Shown here: positions 37,830-48,697 of the stretch, piece by piece
How the letters are laid out: every line of letters begins with the position of its first letter
Position numbering within the stretch: position 1 is the stretch's first letter
Source of the DNA: Anthonomus grandis grandis
Lineage: Eukaryota > Arthropoda > Insecta > Coleoptera > Curculionidae
Direction: 5' to 3'
Assembly (NCBI RefSeq): GCF_022605725.1
Contig: NC_065548.1
Location: 12,495,644 to 12,559,643, forward strand
Length of the DNA stretch: 64,000 nucleotides
The notes under the pieces: model-generated
Database searches by the model: none
Seen by the model: only the letters and a program-made list of their open reading frames with translations
Told to the model about the DNA's origin: nothing
Position numbers and translations under genes: made by a program

Positions 37830-39260
37830 CAATAAACCATTAACGGATTGAATCGGAGCTACAGAAGCCGAGATAATAATGAAACAATGGAAAAAACAGA
37901 AGAAAACTGGTTTTTTTCCACCGTACCATTTTTTTTTCTAAAATGATTATTGGCAAAGTTTAAAGAAAGTCCTAAACTAACAATTTCCAGTAAAAAAACC
38001 CAAGAAAAAAAAATTTTTTTTTTGGTCGGAAATCGAAAGGGGTATAGCCATGAAAAATTACGAAAAAATGGTTTTTATTTTTTTCTAAATTAACTGGAAC
38101 TCTGACAACTTTTTGTTTCAAATAAAAGTTCTCAGGAATATTACGAGGTATTCGCATGTCAAAATGAATCGGATCTAGCTATTATAGAATCGGAGAAAAT
38201 TGAAAAAAAGTGTAAAACATAAATATTGAATTATCAAGAGCCCTATGGAAAAAATTCAATTTTTTATGTTTCTATCATATACAGCTTTAGAGTAGCTTTA
38301 AATAAGGTTATTACCGATTTAACTCTAAAATAAACGGAAAACCTATTTCTTTGCATTTTTCGATTTTGAAGCAAAATCAGGCACCAAAATGAGCATTTTT
38401 CAAAATATGCTCCGAATTCAAAAATTTTTTTTTCTAGGTAAAGACCATTCAAAAAGAAGTGAAAAAGCTTTATGACAAAATTTTCCACCATGTATACGAG
38501 TGCCACAATATAAAGGGAAATGATTAGGTCCCATAAGAGTCTATGTATTGGGATAATGCAACCGAGTTTTTACATCGATTTTTTTTAATTTCTCACTTTT
38601 ATTTTAAGAGACACATGTAGTAAAATATGACAGAATTAATAAGAGGAAAAATAGGAATAAAAGAAACCATCAACGAATTGAATCGAAGCTATAGAACCCG
38701 AAATATTAGTAAAAATGTGGGAAAACCAAAACAAAACTGGTTTTTCCCACTATATCACTTTTTGTCTTAAAATGGCTATTGACTAATTATATTGTAAGCC
38801 CTAAACAGATAATTTCTAGTAAAAAAACCAAAGAAAACCATTTTTTTTGTTCGAAAATCGACAGGGAAGGATTAAAAAAGGTTATAACCGATTTGACTTT
38901 AAAATGAACTGAAAACCTCTTTATTTCCATTTTTCAATTCTCGAAGAAAATCTGTATTCAAGATGAACATATTGGTTCAAGATCATTCAAAAAATAGTAA
39001 AAAAGCTTATTGACAAAATTTTCTACAATTTATGGGAGTGTCACAATAGAAAAGGAAAAGATTAAACCGTATAATAGTCTGTGTATTGGGATTGGATAAA
39101 AGAATTTTCACGTCGACTATTTCTATTTTCCATTTTTATTTTAAAAGGCAAATATATTAAGAGATAAAAAGAATTTAAAAGAAAAAAAATAGGAAACCAT
39201 CAAGGAACTGAATAGAAGCTATAAAATCTGACATATCAGAAAAAGTTAAAAAAAAAAAAG
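37830..39260. repeat. Degenerate repeat block inside unit 2
   Basis: The phrase AAACCATYAACGRATTGAAT followed by CGRAGCTAYAGAA recurs at about 37838, 38667 and 39194, with further shared text (AACTGGTTTTTYCCAC, AATTTCYAGTAAAAAAACC). These are diverged tandem copies roughly 530-830 bp apart, AT-rich and non-coding. Confidence 0.55.
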
Positions 39261-39779
39261 AAATTGAAGCACGTTTTTTACACTACAACTGGTTTCACAT
39301 TTATATTCTATTTAACCCCTACTTTAAAAAAATCCCATAAACTAATATTATTACTACTAATTATTACTCTTATTTTCTTTAAAAATAATTTCAAGCTATT
39401 AATAACCTTAAGCCTTAATAACCCTGTTTCTTACGATTACAACTACGACTGTCATAAATAAAAAAATATATAATAATCACTATTTTCCTAATATATAAAT
39501 CTAAATAAATCGAATGCCAACTCTCAATCAAATGAATAAAATAAGAAAGAAAACTTATAGTCACGTGACTCTTTTTTTTCTATTGCCCCTGTGCCGAGCA
39601 CATTTACCCACAAGTTTCAAGCAGAACAACAGTAATTATGATGAATAATGGCTCATATCACATCTACCTATATCTCAAACAAATTTGAAAAACTCATTGT
39701 GTCACTTAATAATCTAAAAACTTATATCTAACACTCTAACCTATACATATATTATATATTATATGCTTATTTATTTTAT

Positions 39780-40500
39780 TGAATTATATGAAAAGTTCCG
39801 ATAGTCACGTGACCTTAAAATTTAATATTGCAAAAATTTGCTAAAAATTGATAATTGTATCCTATAAAAACCCCAAATACCAAATGTCAAACAAATCAGA
39901 CCCATAGGAAAAAAGTTTTGATTGTCACGTGGCCTTGAAACTTAATATTTTAAAAATTTATTAATTATCAATATTTATAACCTTAATAAACCTTAAATAC
40001 CAAATTTCAACCAAAGCGGACAAATAGAAAAAAGTTTTAATAGTCGCGTGACCTTTAAACTTAATATATCAAAAATTTGTTAAAAATTAATAATTATTTC
40101 CTAAATAAACCCCAGATACCAAACATCAATCAAATCGGACCCATAGGAAAAACCTTTTGATAGTCACGTGACCCTCAAACTCAATAATTTAAAAATTTGA
40201 TACAAACCAATAATTATTTCATAAATAAACCCCAAATACCAAATTTCAATCAAATCGGACCCATGGGAAAAAAGTTTTGGTAGTCACGTAACCCTAAAAC
40301 TCAATATTTTAAAAATTTGTTAATAATCAATAATTATTTCCTAAATAAACCCCAAATACCAAATTTGAATCAAATCGGACCCATAGGAAAAAAGTTTTGG
40401 TAGTCACGTGACCCTAAAACTCAATATTTCAAAAATTTGTAAAAAAATATTAATTATACCTTAAACCAAACCCAAATACCAAATTTCATTCAAATCGGGC
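39780..40500 (+). repeat. 120-bp tandem repeats in unit 2
   Basis: Six copies of GTCACGTGAC-type cores at 39804, 39924, 40043, 40163, 40283 and 40403, a period of 119-120 bp. The text CCCCAAATACCAAATTTCAA is shared with the unit-1 array. An isolated core AGTCACGTGACT also lies at about 39558. Confidence 0.85.
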
Positions 40501-42345
40501 AAATACCAAAAAAGTAAAAAAAAAAAAAAAAATTACCATATAAAATAATAATACCCATTAAATCCCGATTATATTTTTTTTTTATCATTAGGACCCACTG
40601 TGTTGTAATTTTTGTCTAGCTAAATGCCTTGTATAGCCACTGTGTCGCATGAATATTATATTATATTACACGGAAAATGCTAAAACGTCAAACGTTGCCG
40701 AATTATCACGGCTAAAAGAACCCGATTTGGTAAAAGATATGCACATATTCGGATTCTCCAGAGTCTCTGGAATAATTTCGTACCAATTTCAGGAAGTTCT
40801 GAGCTATTTTAAGCATTTTATCAATGAAATTAGGAAGCAAGTCCGAGCCAATTCATCCACGTTGACGTCATGCTGTCAAAACGTAAAAGTCAGCCGTAAA
40901 ATTCGGCATTAAAATCGCGCGTAGACGTCAAAATCGACCATTTTCAGACGATGATTTTGGGTATAAAAAAAGGTTTTTACCTTATGATTTGTACATGGAA
41001 AAATAGTATAAAGCCTTAGGAACAGTTTAACATCAATTCTGGACCGATTCCAGTCGATTTTAGTAGTTAAATTTCGATTATAAAAAGGGTCTTTTTTCGG
41101 CGAAAATCACCGTGTTCGTTGCCATGCGCACGCCGGCGAAAACGCCGGTCATAGGTGACTCGAATGTACCTCTTGTGTGGGTAGATTTTTAACGATTTTT
41201 CGTACTTGGGACTTTTTTGAAAAAAAATTACTTTTAGGGTACTTGTAAAAATAGTGAAAAAATGAAATTTTAGTATGTTATAGTAAAATGAATGGCGCAT
41301 CTGCTCGATTGATTTTAGTTCTTCTATCACATACCGGGTGCGCACAATTAATTTCCAAAGTCAAAAAATGTTAAAAAATTCATAACTCAAAAACGGTTTT
41401 ACTTAGAAGTACGGTTGAAATTGGAAAAGATTCTGCTTAGCACACGCTACAAACCGCCCATAAGCCATTTGGCTCTAAGTGGCGCCACTAAAAAGTTATT
41501 AAGGCTGGAAAAAAAAAAGTGTGAAAAAGGGTATTTTCAACTGAGCGCTGCTCACCCTGTATAAATGATAGCGTTAAACTTAATACACCGTTTTATTCGG
41601 AAAGGATGCAGATTTAATTAATCCAAATGAATTTTTTTTAAATTTTGCACCATAAAAATTTTACACAGAAAAAACTAAAAAAAATCAACTTTTTTGGGTT
41701 TTTTTGATTTTTTTCCCAAAAAAAAAGATTTTTTCAAAAAAAGTCCTTAATAAAAATTGTAGTTCTCGATGAGGCACATACATTTTCTGTGAGTCACTAT
41801 TTCCGGAAAGATACCGTTAAACCGTCAGAGGGGCTGCAATATCACACATGTCTGAAACTTTGAGCGTTAAAAAAAAATACTTCCCGTATGCTGAGAATAA
41901 CCAAAAACTATACCGCACTGTCTCACGTAAACTCCAATCGATCCGGAAAGTTTCATAACATTCAAAGAAGCGTTGCGACCTGTAGCGAATTCCCATTGAA
42001 AAAATTGGACAAAAAAAAATTTTTGACTTTGAAGGCGTCCTAGTGCTAAACAAAAAAACAAATGAAAATTTGTAAATAATCAGATTAAAGCCTCATATCT
42101 TTAGATTATAAAAAGGTAAAAATCACTTCTCCACCCTAATTAGAAAAAAAGTTATAAGCACTTTTATCCGACGAGTCCCGAGGTCGTGCGAAAACTCCCA
42201 AAAAGAAGCGGCCCTCTATAAGAGCTACGCTCTTATAACTAGAAGACTTATTTAATAGTATTAGTGTTACACCATGCAAAAAAGTGCTATATTTGAAATA
42301 CTTATTAACTTATACATTTAGGGATACCAAAACATCCACATTGAG

Positions 42346-43255
42346 AGCATGGTTTTTGTCAGAAATTATGGCAAGAGAATTTATTTTAATGAATGTTAGG
42401 TTTTTCTGTTTATAAATATTGTTTGATGCCACCAGATTTAGTATGAAGTCAAATACGTATCTAAAAAAGTTTTTAGACCTAGGAAATTTTTTACAATCAA
42501 CAAAATGTACAGTTTGAATTAAAGCAATATATTATATACCTAGAACTACATCTATGAATTGTGAAATTAGTCATGTAGTTTATTGTTAACCTGTAAGTAA
42601 GGAACTGAGACTTCAATAAACATGGTAAAATAACAACTCTCAATTGCATCTATAATTATCTGTGTAATGGGGTATTTTTTTGGGGTAATATTTATTTTAT
42701 TGTCACCTAAAATACATTATCTTCTCCCTATACTCGGCTTTTTTTTGTTAAATATTTATTGTTGAATAATTTCTATTTGTTTTTAGGAAAAGTCCAAACT
42801 AAAACGTTGAACAAGACTTTCAAAAAGTCAAGGATCATGTAAGATAAATCGAAACTGTATCAGTATGACTAGGGTTATTAAAAAAGAAAAAGAGAAATTA
42901 TTAGTTTCCTGAATTAAAAAAAAAACCTTCATGGTTTTTGTCAGAAATTACGCCAGAAAGAACATTTATTTTATTGCATGTTAGGTTTTTCTGTTTATAA
43001 ATATTGTTTGATGCCATCAGATTCAGTATCAAGTCACATAGTTACCTAAAAGTTTTTAAACCTAGAAAATTTATTACTATCAGCAAGATGTACAGAGTTT
43101 GAATTGTAGCAAATTATTAAATACCTAGAACTAAATCTTATAAATTGCGAAATTAGTGATGTAGTTAAGCTTATTGCGAACCTCTAGACTACAATAAAGA
43201 TGGTACGAATTCAATTGCATCTAGAATTATCTGTGTAATGGGGTATTTTTTGTAA
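42346..43255. repeat. Direct duplication, two ~330-bp copies
   Basis: 42346-42680 and 42930-43255 share CATGGTTTTTGTCAGAAATT, TTAGGTTTTTCTGTTTATAA, ATTGTTTGATGCCAYCAGAT, ATACCTAGAACTA and ATTATCTGTGTAATGGGGTA in the same order. About 250 bp of unique AT-rich sequence separates them. They lie downstream of the known janus-A-like exon, probably in its intron. Confidence 0.7.
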
Positions 43256-43442
43256 GAAAACTCATTAAAACCCGCCATAACTATGTAGAACATAACCATT
43301 CATACGAGTGCTTTAGAAGATGGCGCTGCATGCTCATTGTTGTTCTTTAAATGACCGAGATGGCGCCGCACACCGTTCAATTGCCTTTAAATTATATTGA
43401 GTTTGACAGGTTTATTTAAATCACTTCTGATAAAAAACTTAC

Positions 43443-43629
43443 CGTGATATCCGCACTCGGCGTATCCTCTAACGATTAATTTGTCTTCGAACTTGCCTTG
43501 GTCGTTGGGACAGGATACTTTTATCAAAATGTACTTGAACGTGCCCCTGGGGTCGATATCGACGTTTTTAACTTGCGGGATCGCGCTAGAAGCCATCTTT
43601 CTTATTTGTACGAACGCGGTTCTTAGCAT
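43443..43629 (-). CDS. janA: Janus-A/PHPT1-like phosphohistidine phosphatase, first coding exon
   Basis: Enzymes of this family remove phosphate from protein histidine residues. The exon runs from the acceptor ATTTCAG (exon edge 43635) to the donor CACG|GTAAGT (exon edge 43443), in phase 1. The first ATG (43629-43627) gives MLRTAFVQIRKM, a short basic leader that may target mitochondria; a second Met follows at residue 12. Then come DIDPRGTFKYILIKV and KLIVRGYAECGYH, matching the FKYxLI and RGYxxxxYH landmarks; the last His is expected to be the catalytic residue of the family. About half of the usual ~125-135 residues is present. The remaining exon(s) were not found downstream; they may lie beyond a long intron. 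The paralogue janus-B cannot be excluded. Confidence 0.75.
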
Positions 43630-43883
43630 AAATATCTGAAATATAACGAAGATTTCTGTAATATATTTTTTCAATATTAGTTTGAGCAGTTAGTTCAAAG
43701 GTGGCGCTACATACTATAAGCATTTTTGTGCACGTATGACTTACATGAGACACTACCATAATTTCTAAATAACTTTACCTCGTATTTTATTGATTTCAAA
43801 GAGTCGTTAAGCTTAAAATAAGTGACAAAGAACTTAAGGACGTACTTATATATAATTTGCGTTAAATAATAAATTAGACTTAC

Positions 43884-43975
43884 CGCTATCACGAAATATC
43901 TGCTTCTGGCAGGCTGACAACAAACGAAAATAGCCGGAAAACTGAAAGTTTTTATTTACTACACCCTGTCACCTG
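43884..43975 (-). other. Probable 5' UTR exon of the janus-A-like gene
   Basis: On the minus strand the sequence ends with the donor GATAGCG|GTAAGT (GT at 43883-43882), about 250 bp upstream of the first coding exon. There is no ATG in it that joins the coding frame, so it is likely untranslated leader. The 5' boundary is not visible and the stated end is approximate. Confidence 0.5.
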
Positions 43976-44226
43976 TCATTATTGACAATGGAAATGTCAA
44001 GATAGATAGGCGGTGTTGTCAAATAGTTAGCACTTAAGCGGATACATATATTTTTTTCTGTAGAAAACAGACCGATATCCCAAAAATTAATAACTTTAAG
44101 CAATGATCCAATGAAAGTTTTTAATATATAACAGAAAAATAAAATCTAATATAATATGAAGATATATTTTATTGCATTACAATTTGGTGGACGTGTATAT
44201 ACGGCGTTTTAATTCAAGTATACATA

Positions 44227-44310
44227 GTCAGGTTGGCCGAGCGGTCTAAGGCGCCAGATTTAAGCTCTGGTTCTCGAAAGGGAGCGTGGGTTCGAACCCC
44301 ACACCTGACA
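44227..44310 (+). tRNA. tRNA-Leu (anticodon TAA)
   Basis: The sequence forms a full cloverleaf. The acceptor stem GTCAGGT pairs with ACCTGAC (44303-44309) with discriminator A. The A-box region is TGGCCGAGCGG. The anticodon stem CCAGA/TCTGG holds loop TTTAAGC with anticodon TAA at 44261-44263. A long variable arm typical of leucine tRNA precedes the B-box GGTTCGAACCC. There is no intron. It reads UUA codons in the cytosol. Confidence 0.97.
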
Positions 44311-44313
44311 AAC

Positions 44314-44321
44314 TTTTTTTT
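44314..44321 (+). terminator. RNA polymerase III terminator of tRNA-Leu
   Basis: A run of eight T residues begins three bases after the tRNA 3' end, the normal Pol III stop signal. Confidence 0.9.
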
Positions 44322-45359
44322 GCTGAATTGTATATAATACGTTCTAATAAATATTTTATATGATGTTTTCGCTAAAAATATATATTTAATTTTTTTTAAA
44401 CAATTTAATAAATGAAAATTGCGTAATTCATACAGTGTGTTTCAAATTCAACCCACAGCATGGGAATCTCGGAATCTATAAGATGGTTAAATTACGACAA
44501 AGATGAGGATTTTGGAGCTTAACAATATGCAGTTTAAAAAAATTAAAAATTCCGATTGGCTCCCAACGTACGACATTTTGAAATATCGATTTTATTTTTT
44601 TCTGAGCTTATTTCTTATCCGATTTTAAAATAATTTACATTGCCACTTTTTTCGTGCTACATGATGGTGTTTTTAGATTTTTAATATGACGCTTCGTCTT
44701 TTACCAGCCATCGGCAATTTTGGTTTTTGAATTTTTAAAATCATTTTTTTTTATTCGCTTTTTATTATTTTTTGTGCATAAACTAACAAGACAATATTTT
44801 TAACTATACAAAATGTAAACTATTAATAAATGTTACAAGATAGGCAGAAATACTAGCAATGCAGTACTGTAGTAGTGCACATACATAACTTCAGGGTTAC
44901 AGCCTTATTATATATGACAGATACGGCAAATGCTGATTTGCCGGGAGAGTCGTAGATTCATATACTTATAGACTTTTTTATAAGTATATAAATATTATAT
45001 GGAGTTATACAGGGTGGCCCATTGAAAACGTACCGCAAGGCATTACAGGGTGGGAAAAAACTTCGACAAAATTCAAAAATACGTCAAGTATGTTTATCAG
45101 GGGGACAACTTTTGACATAAAAATCATTTCAAAAAACTCAACCCTCTAAGCGGCGGTGGCAACCCCTAATTTTTTTCAAATGGGACGGTGGGTCAAATGG
45201 TATCTCTTTAAAAGAGTCTTGTCATTCCCTATACCACGCTGCTTAGTTTTTTAAAATTGAGTCACTCGTTCAAAAAATAAGGGCTCTTGAAAGTTAAACA
45301 ATAATGTGTCACGAAAAATGCAAAAAGCGATTTAATGCTTACCATTTTAATCAAGTAAA

Positions 45360-47110
45360 TGCTCGAAGTGCTGTCCGCCAACGTTCATACAGTGATCTAA
45401 ATTATTATCTTCAAACCGTTGTCGAACGTTTAGAAGCATCTGCGGTGTCATTTCGAGACATACGTAAATAATTCTTCTTCGCAACTATTCTAATGTAGCA
45501 GGTGGAGTTTTGGAAACTACGGATTTTATGTGTCCCCACAAGAAAAATTCTAAAGGACCGAGGTAGCCACCCAATTGCGCCCCTTCGTCCTATCCAGCGT
45601 CCTGGAAGTCTGTCATTTAAATACTTGCGTACATTTAGTAAAAAAGGTGGAGGAGCTCCGTCTTGTTGGAAAATCAATTCCTGATCATTGTATGCGCGGT
45701 CCTCTTCTATGATATTTGTTAGAGTTAGGTCGATGGCATTTTATAACAAATCTAAGTAAATGTTAAATTTCCAGGGAGGAAATAAGGGCCCCCAATGGAA
45801 TTTCCAAAAATACCAGCCCATAAAACTTCTGGGGGGTTGTGTGTGTGTTTCGTGGAAAATTCTAGGATTGTTGTCAGCCAAATAACAGAAATTATGGCGA
45901 TTGCAACTTCCCCCAATACTGCAATCTCCATAGCTTCATGAAACTCTGCATTTTCAATATTCCTCTTTTTGTTATGAACTGAACCTGTTTCGCGAAACTT
46001 TGCAGCCAATTCCCGAACAATTTTCCAGTGGCGAAGCGTACGAGTAGACAAGGTAGACACTGTCTACCCAAAATTATCCAGTTATTTGTCATTAATTTAT
46101 TACGTAATTATTTCATGTAATTGTTGAATTAAAATTAAAAAAAAAAATAACACAGAACGTAGTCGCTCTCCTTACTATTATTATAAAGTATCTAAACGGC
46201 TATATTATCTATCTATAATATCTAAGGCGCGCCCCGCCTGACGCACGAATTAAAATAAAAAATGCAGGGCTGACACTCAATTAATGTATACGAGCCCCAG
46301 GAAGACACATTGATATTTGTCTTCCGAAATTTGGAGCATCTAATCGAACCATATACGCATCAAGCAGGTGACAGAGGTCCGGCCGTATCAGTATTCAGCC
46401 TATTACGTATGCAAAATTTACTCGCGGGAAAGACATTCGAGCTTTTGTCTATCGAAGTCGACCAGCTATTTTATTATGCTGTTAAGAGTTATTGCTTATG
46501 GACACGCTTGATCTGGTCGGCCGTAATATCTTCAGTTTTGTTTTTTGATCAATCTGCATTTGGCATTTGATGCGGACGCGTGCTATAGTAATTTAATAAT
46601 AAGTATTTTTATTTTTGGGTGTATAGAAAAGGTTTATTTAGTGGTTATTTATGAACGACTGTTCGATATTGGCAATTGTATTTTAGTTGTGTTTTTATTT
46701 GTCTTTAATTAATTTTAAAATAATGGATATTATGGATTTATAAGTTATGGTTATACCTATGTTGTGTTTTAATATCTATCTTTTTATGCTAGTAGTAATT
46801 ATTTTTTTCTTTTTTATATAACTACATAATTTTTCTCTTTGAGTTAATATTTCATGCGCTTTCATTCTCTATTTCATTAAAGTGAATAATATTGAATACA
46901 CATTTTTTTTTAATTAACGATTTTTATTGTTTGTCTACCCGAAAAAAAAGTTCACGCTTCGCCACTGCAATTTTCCCAGAGAGATGTTTCTCAGGATGCC
47001 GTTCATTAAATAAATCCGCGACCCGATTTCCACACTCATTGTTTTTAAAAAAAAAGGCTCAATAATCTCTACTCTTTCTGTAATTGAGTACACCATAATT
47101 GACCATAAAT
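45360..47110 (-). pseudogene. Tc/mariner-superfamily transposase, broken
   Basis: Reading on the minus strand, the N-terminal HTH-type region starts near 47100 (NECGNRVADLFNERHPEKH) and is cut by the hAT insertion. It resumes below 46018 with RELAAKFRETGSVHNKKR. The catalytic region is at 45680-45520 with FQQDGAPPPF, VRKYLNDRLPGRWIGRRG and a shifted WPPRS-like segment, followed by a degenerate C-terminus. FQQDGAPP and PGRWIGRRG are hallmarks of a transposase group common in insects (often with a DUF4817-type N-terminus). Frameshifts plus the insertion make it inactive. Confidence 0.8.
46026..46967. mobile_element. hAT-type non-autonomous element, 942 bp, nested
   Basis: The termini are inverted: CAGTGGCGAAGCGT at 46026 and the same sequence on the minus strand ending at 46967. 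The element is flanked by a perfect 8-bp duplication CAATTTTC at 46018-46025 and 46968-46975. CAGTG-type ends with 8-bp duplications are diagnostic of the hAT superfamily. A GTAGACA motif lies just inside both ends. A short ORF at 46310-46570 does not resemble a hAT transposase, so the element looks non-autonomous. It interrupts the Tc/mariner-like transposase. Confidence 0.88.
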
Positions 47111-47701
47111 TTAAAGGTTCAACAATTTTTAAACACTTGAACTACAAAACAGGTATTTAGCAAAACTATTTGCCGCAAAATTGACAAGTTCATTTAAAAG
47201 ACAAAAAATTGTTTCTCGCATCTTTATCGTTTGTTTACTTGAACTGATTAAATTAGTGTTTTGACTTGAAAATGTGTTTCGTGTTTACTCTGTGTTCAGT
47301 CTCACTCTCTCAATAAATTTTAATGATATCGTCACACATTATTGTTTAACTTTGAAGAGCCCATATTTCTTGAACGAATGACTCGGTTTTTAAAAACTAA
47401 GCAGCGTTGTATAGGCAATGACAAGACCTTTTTAAGGAGGATCACTTGACGTCCCGTCCCATTTGAAGAAAATTAGGAAATTATGTCACCGCTCTACGCA
47501 AATTATGTCACCATCACTCACTCCCGCTTAGGGAGTGAGTGTGACATTTTGTGAGTGTAGGGGGGTTGAGTTTTTTGAAATGGTTTTTATGTTAAAAGTT
47601 GTCCCCCTGACAAAAATACTCGACGTGTTTTTGGATTTTGCCGAAAAGTTTTTTCACACCATGTAATGCATTGCGGTACGTTTTCGATGGACCACCCTGT
47701 A

Positions 47702-48697
47702 TATAATATATTATATAAAATATATAAACCATATAAATATATGGAGTTTATAAGTATATGCGTAGATAATAAGATAGTAATATTTCGTTCTGATAGTGAC
47801 ATTTGACAACCATGCTATAAAGTAGGTATTGTGTAGAACTTAAGTGGTTGAAAAGAAATAATAAAATAAATTCAGAATAGCTTTTGTTTATGTAAAAATG
47901 CCGCACTAATTGGCGCTACCTGTATGCTTCTGACAGCTGTTAGACATAACATCATTCAAGGGCAAAAATATGATGACCTAACGCTTAAGACATCGTAAGG
48001 CAACCGAGTAAGGTGCTCAATCGCTAAAATATGGCTTTAATTTACATCTGTCATTTTTAATTTGTTTTTTTTAATTTAATTTCGGTTCAAAACGCACCAG
48101 ATTTATTGATTTTAATCCGTACATTTTCGTAATGATTTGTTTCGATTTGTGTATTATCAAGACAATTATTTGAATTAAAGAACTATAATTGTGTATTTTA
48201 GTGGTTAGTGGTAGCTTTTTCTGTAATTTTCGAAAGGAAAATATAGATAATAACGACATATTTGGTGCAAATAGAACATAGAACGGTAAATGACAAATCC
48301 AAGGTAAAAAATCAAAACGACGACGTGGAAAGTTTAAGAAAAAAGAAATAAAAAACATGAGTGGATATAAAATGGATATAAAATGGATACTATCGGATAT
48401 TGTTTATTACATTTTATTACATTTACAACATGGCTTCTCATCTTTGACTTATGAGCACCAAACTAAATTTAAAAATAATGGGCGGCCATTAGAAAATACC
48501 TAAAATGGCCCGGCTCATTAATAATATCAGTTCAGGGAGTAAGGGAAGTGACAGATCGTTCTCGCAAAATTGGAACACTAAGTACAGTTGGCTAACCGGG
48601 AGCGAAGTCAAAAATAAGCTGTTTTGTTTGGAACTGTGTTTGTTTTATTTTATTTTTAACTAATAAGGGCGTAAAGCATCAAAATCAAAATCCTTGA
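47702..48697. other. AT-rich spacer
   Basis: No gene is recognised between the Tc-like element and the pogo-like fragment. ORFs at 48071-48358 and nearby show no family resemblance. A short tandem ATGGATATAAA lies at about 48363-48385. Confidence 0.4.

Larger units (their letters stand above)
37038..42242. mobile_element. Hairpin-ended repeat element, unit 2, with ~2 kb of extra repeats
   Basis: Unit 2 opens with a perfect 10-bp-stem hairpin (37038-37060, AAGTACGAGC GAA GCTCGTACTT) and the same TTGATCAGTTGGGACCAGTAG and ACGGTTTTTGGGGTATCATG blocks as unit 1. The text matching the end of the unit-1 leader is at about 37600-37680. The 120-bp repeats and the conserved 1.7-kb region follow only at 39780-42240, separated by unrelated degenerate repeats. 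It ends with a 9-bp-stem hairpin at 42217-42237 followed by ACTAG. No coding capacity is evident. Confidence 0.5.
45010..47699. mobile_element. Tc/mariner-like transposon with ~300-bp inverted repeats, split by a hAT element
   Basis: Flanking TA dinucleotides lie at 45008-45009 and 47700-47701. The left end starts CAGGGTGGCCCATTGAAAAC and the right end, on the minus strand, CAGGGTGGTCCATCGAAAAC. The inverted match extends about 300 bp on the left (to ~45312) and about 365 bp on the right (from ~47330). The right arm carries roughly 60 extra bases including a CACTCACTCCC/GGGAGTGAGTG hairpin at 47515-47545. It encodes a broken transposase on the minus strand. Confidence 0.9.

Noticed and set aside
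40649..40912. 87-codon ORF in repeat unit 2
   Set aside because: The corresponding unit-1 sequence (35510-35700) is frameshifted and stopped, and no family is recognised.
44431..44720. Possible transposon end (ACAGTGTGTTTCAAATTCAA)
   Set aside because: No inverted partner was found before the next element, so boundaries cannot be given.
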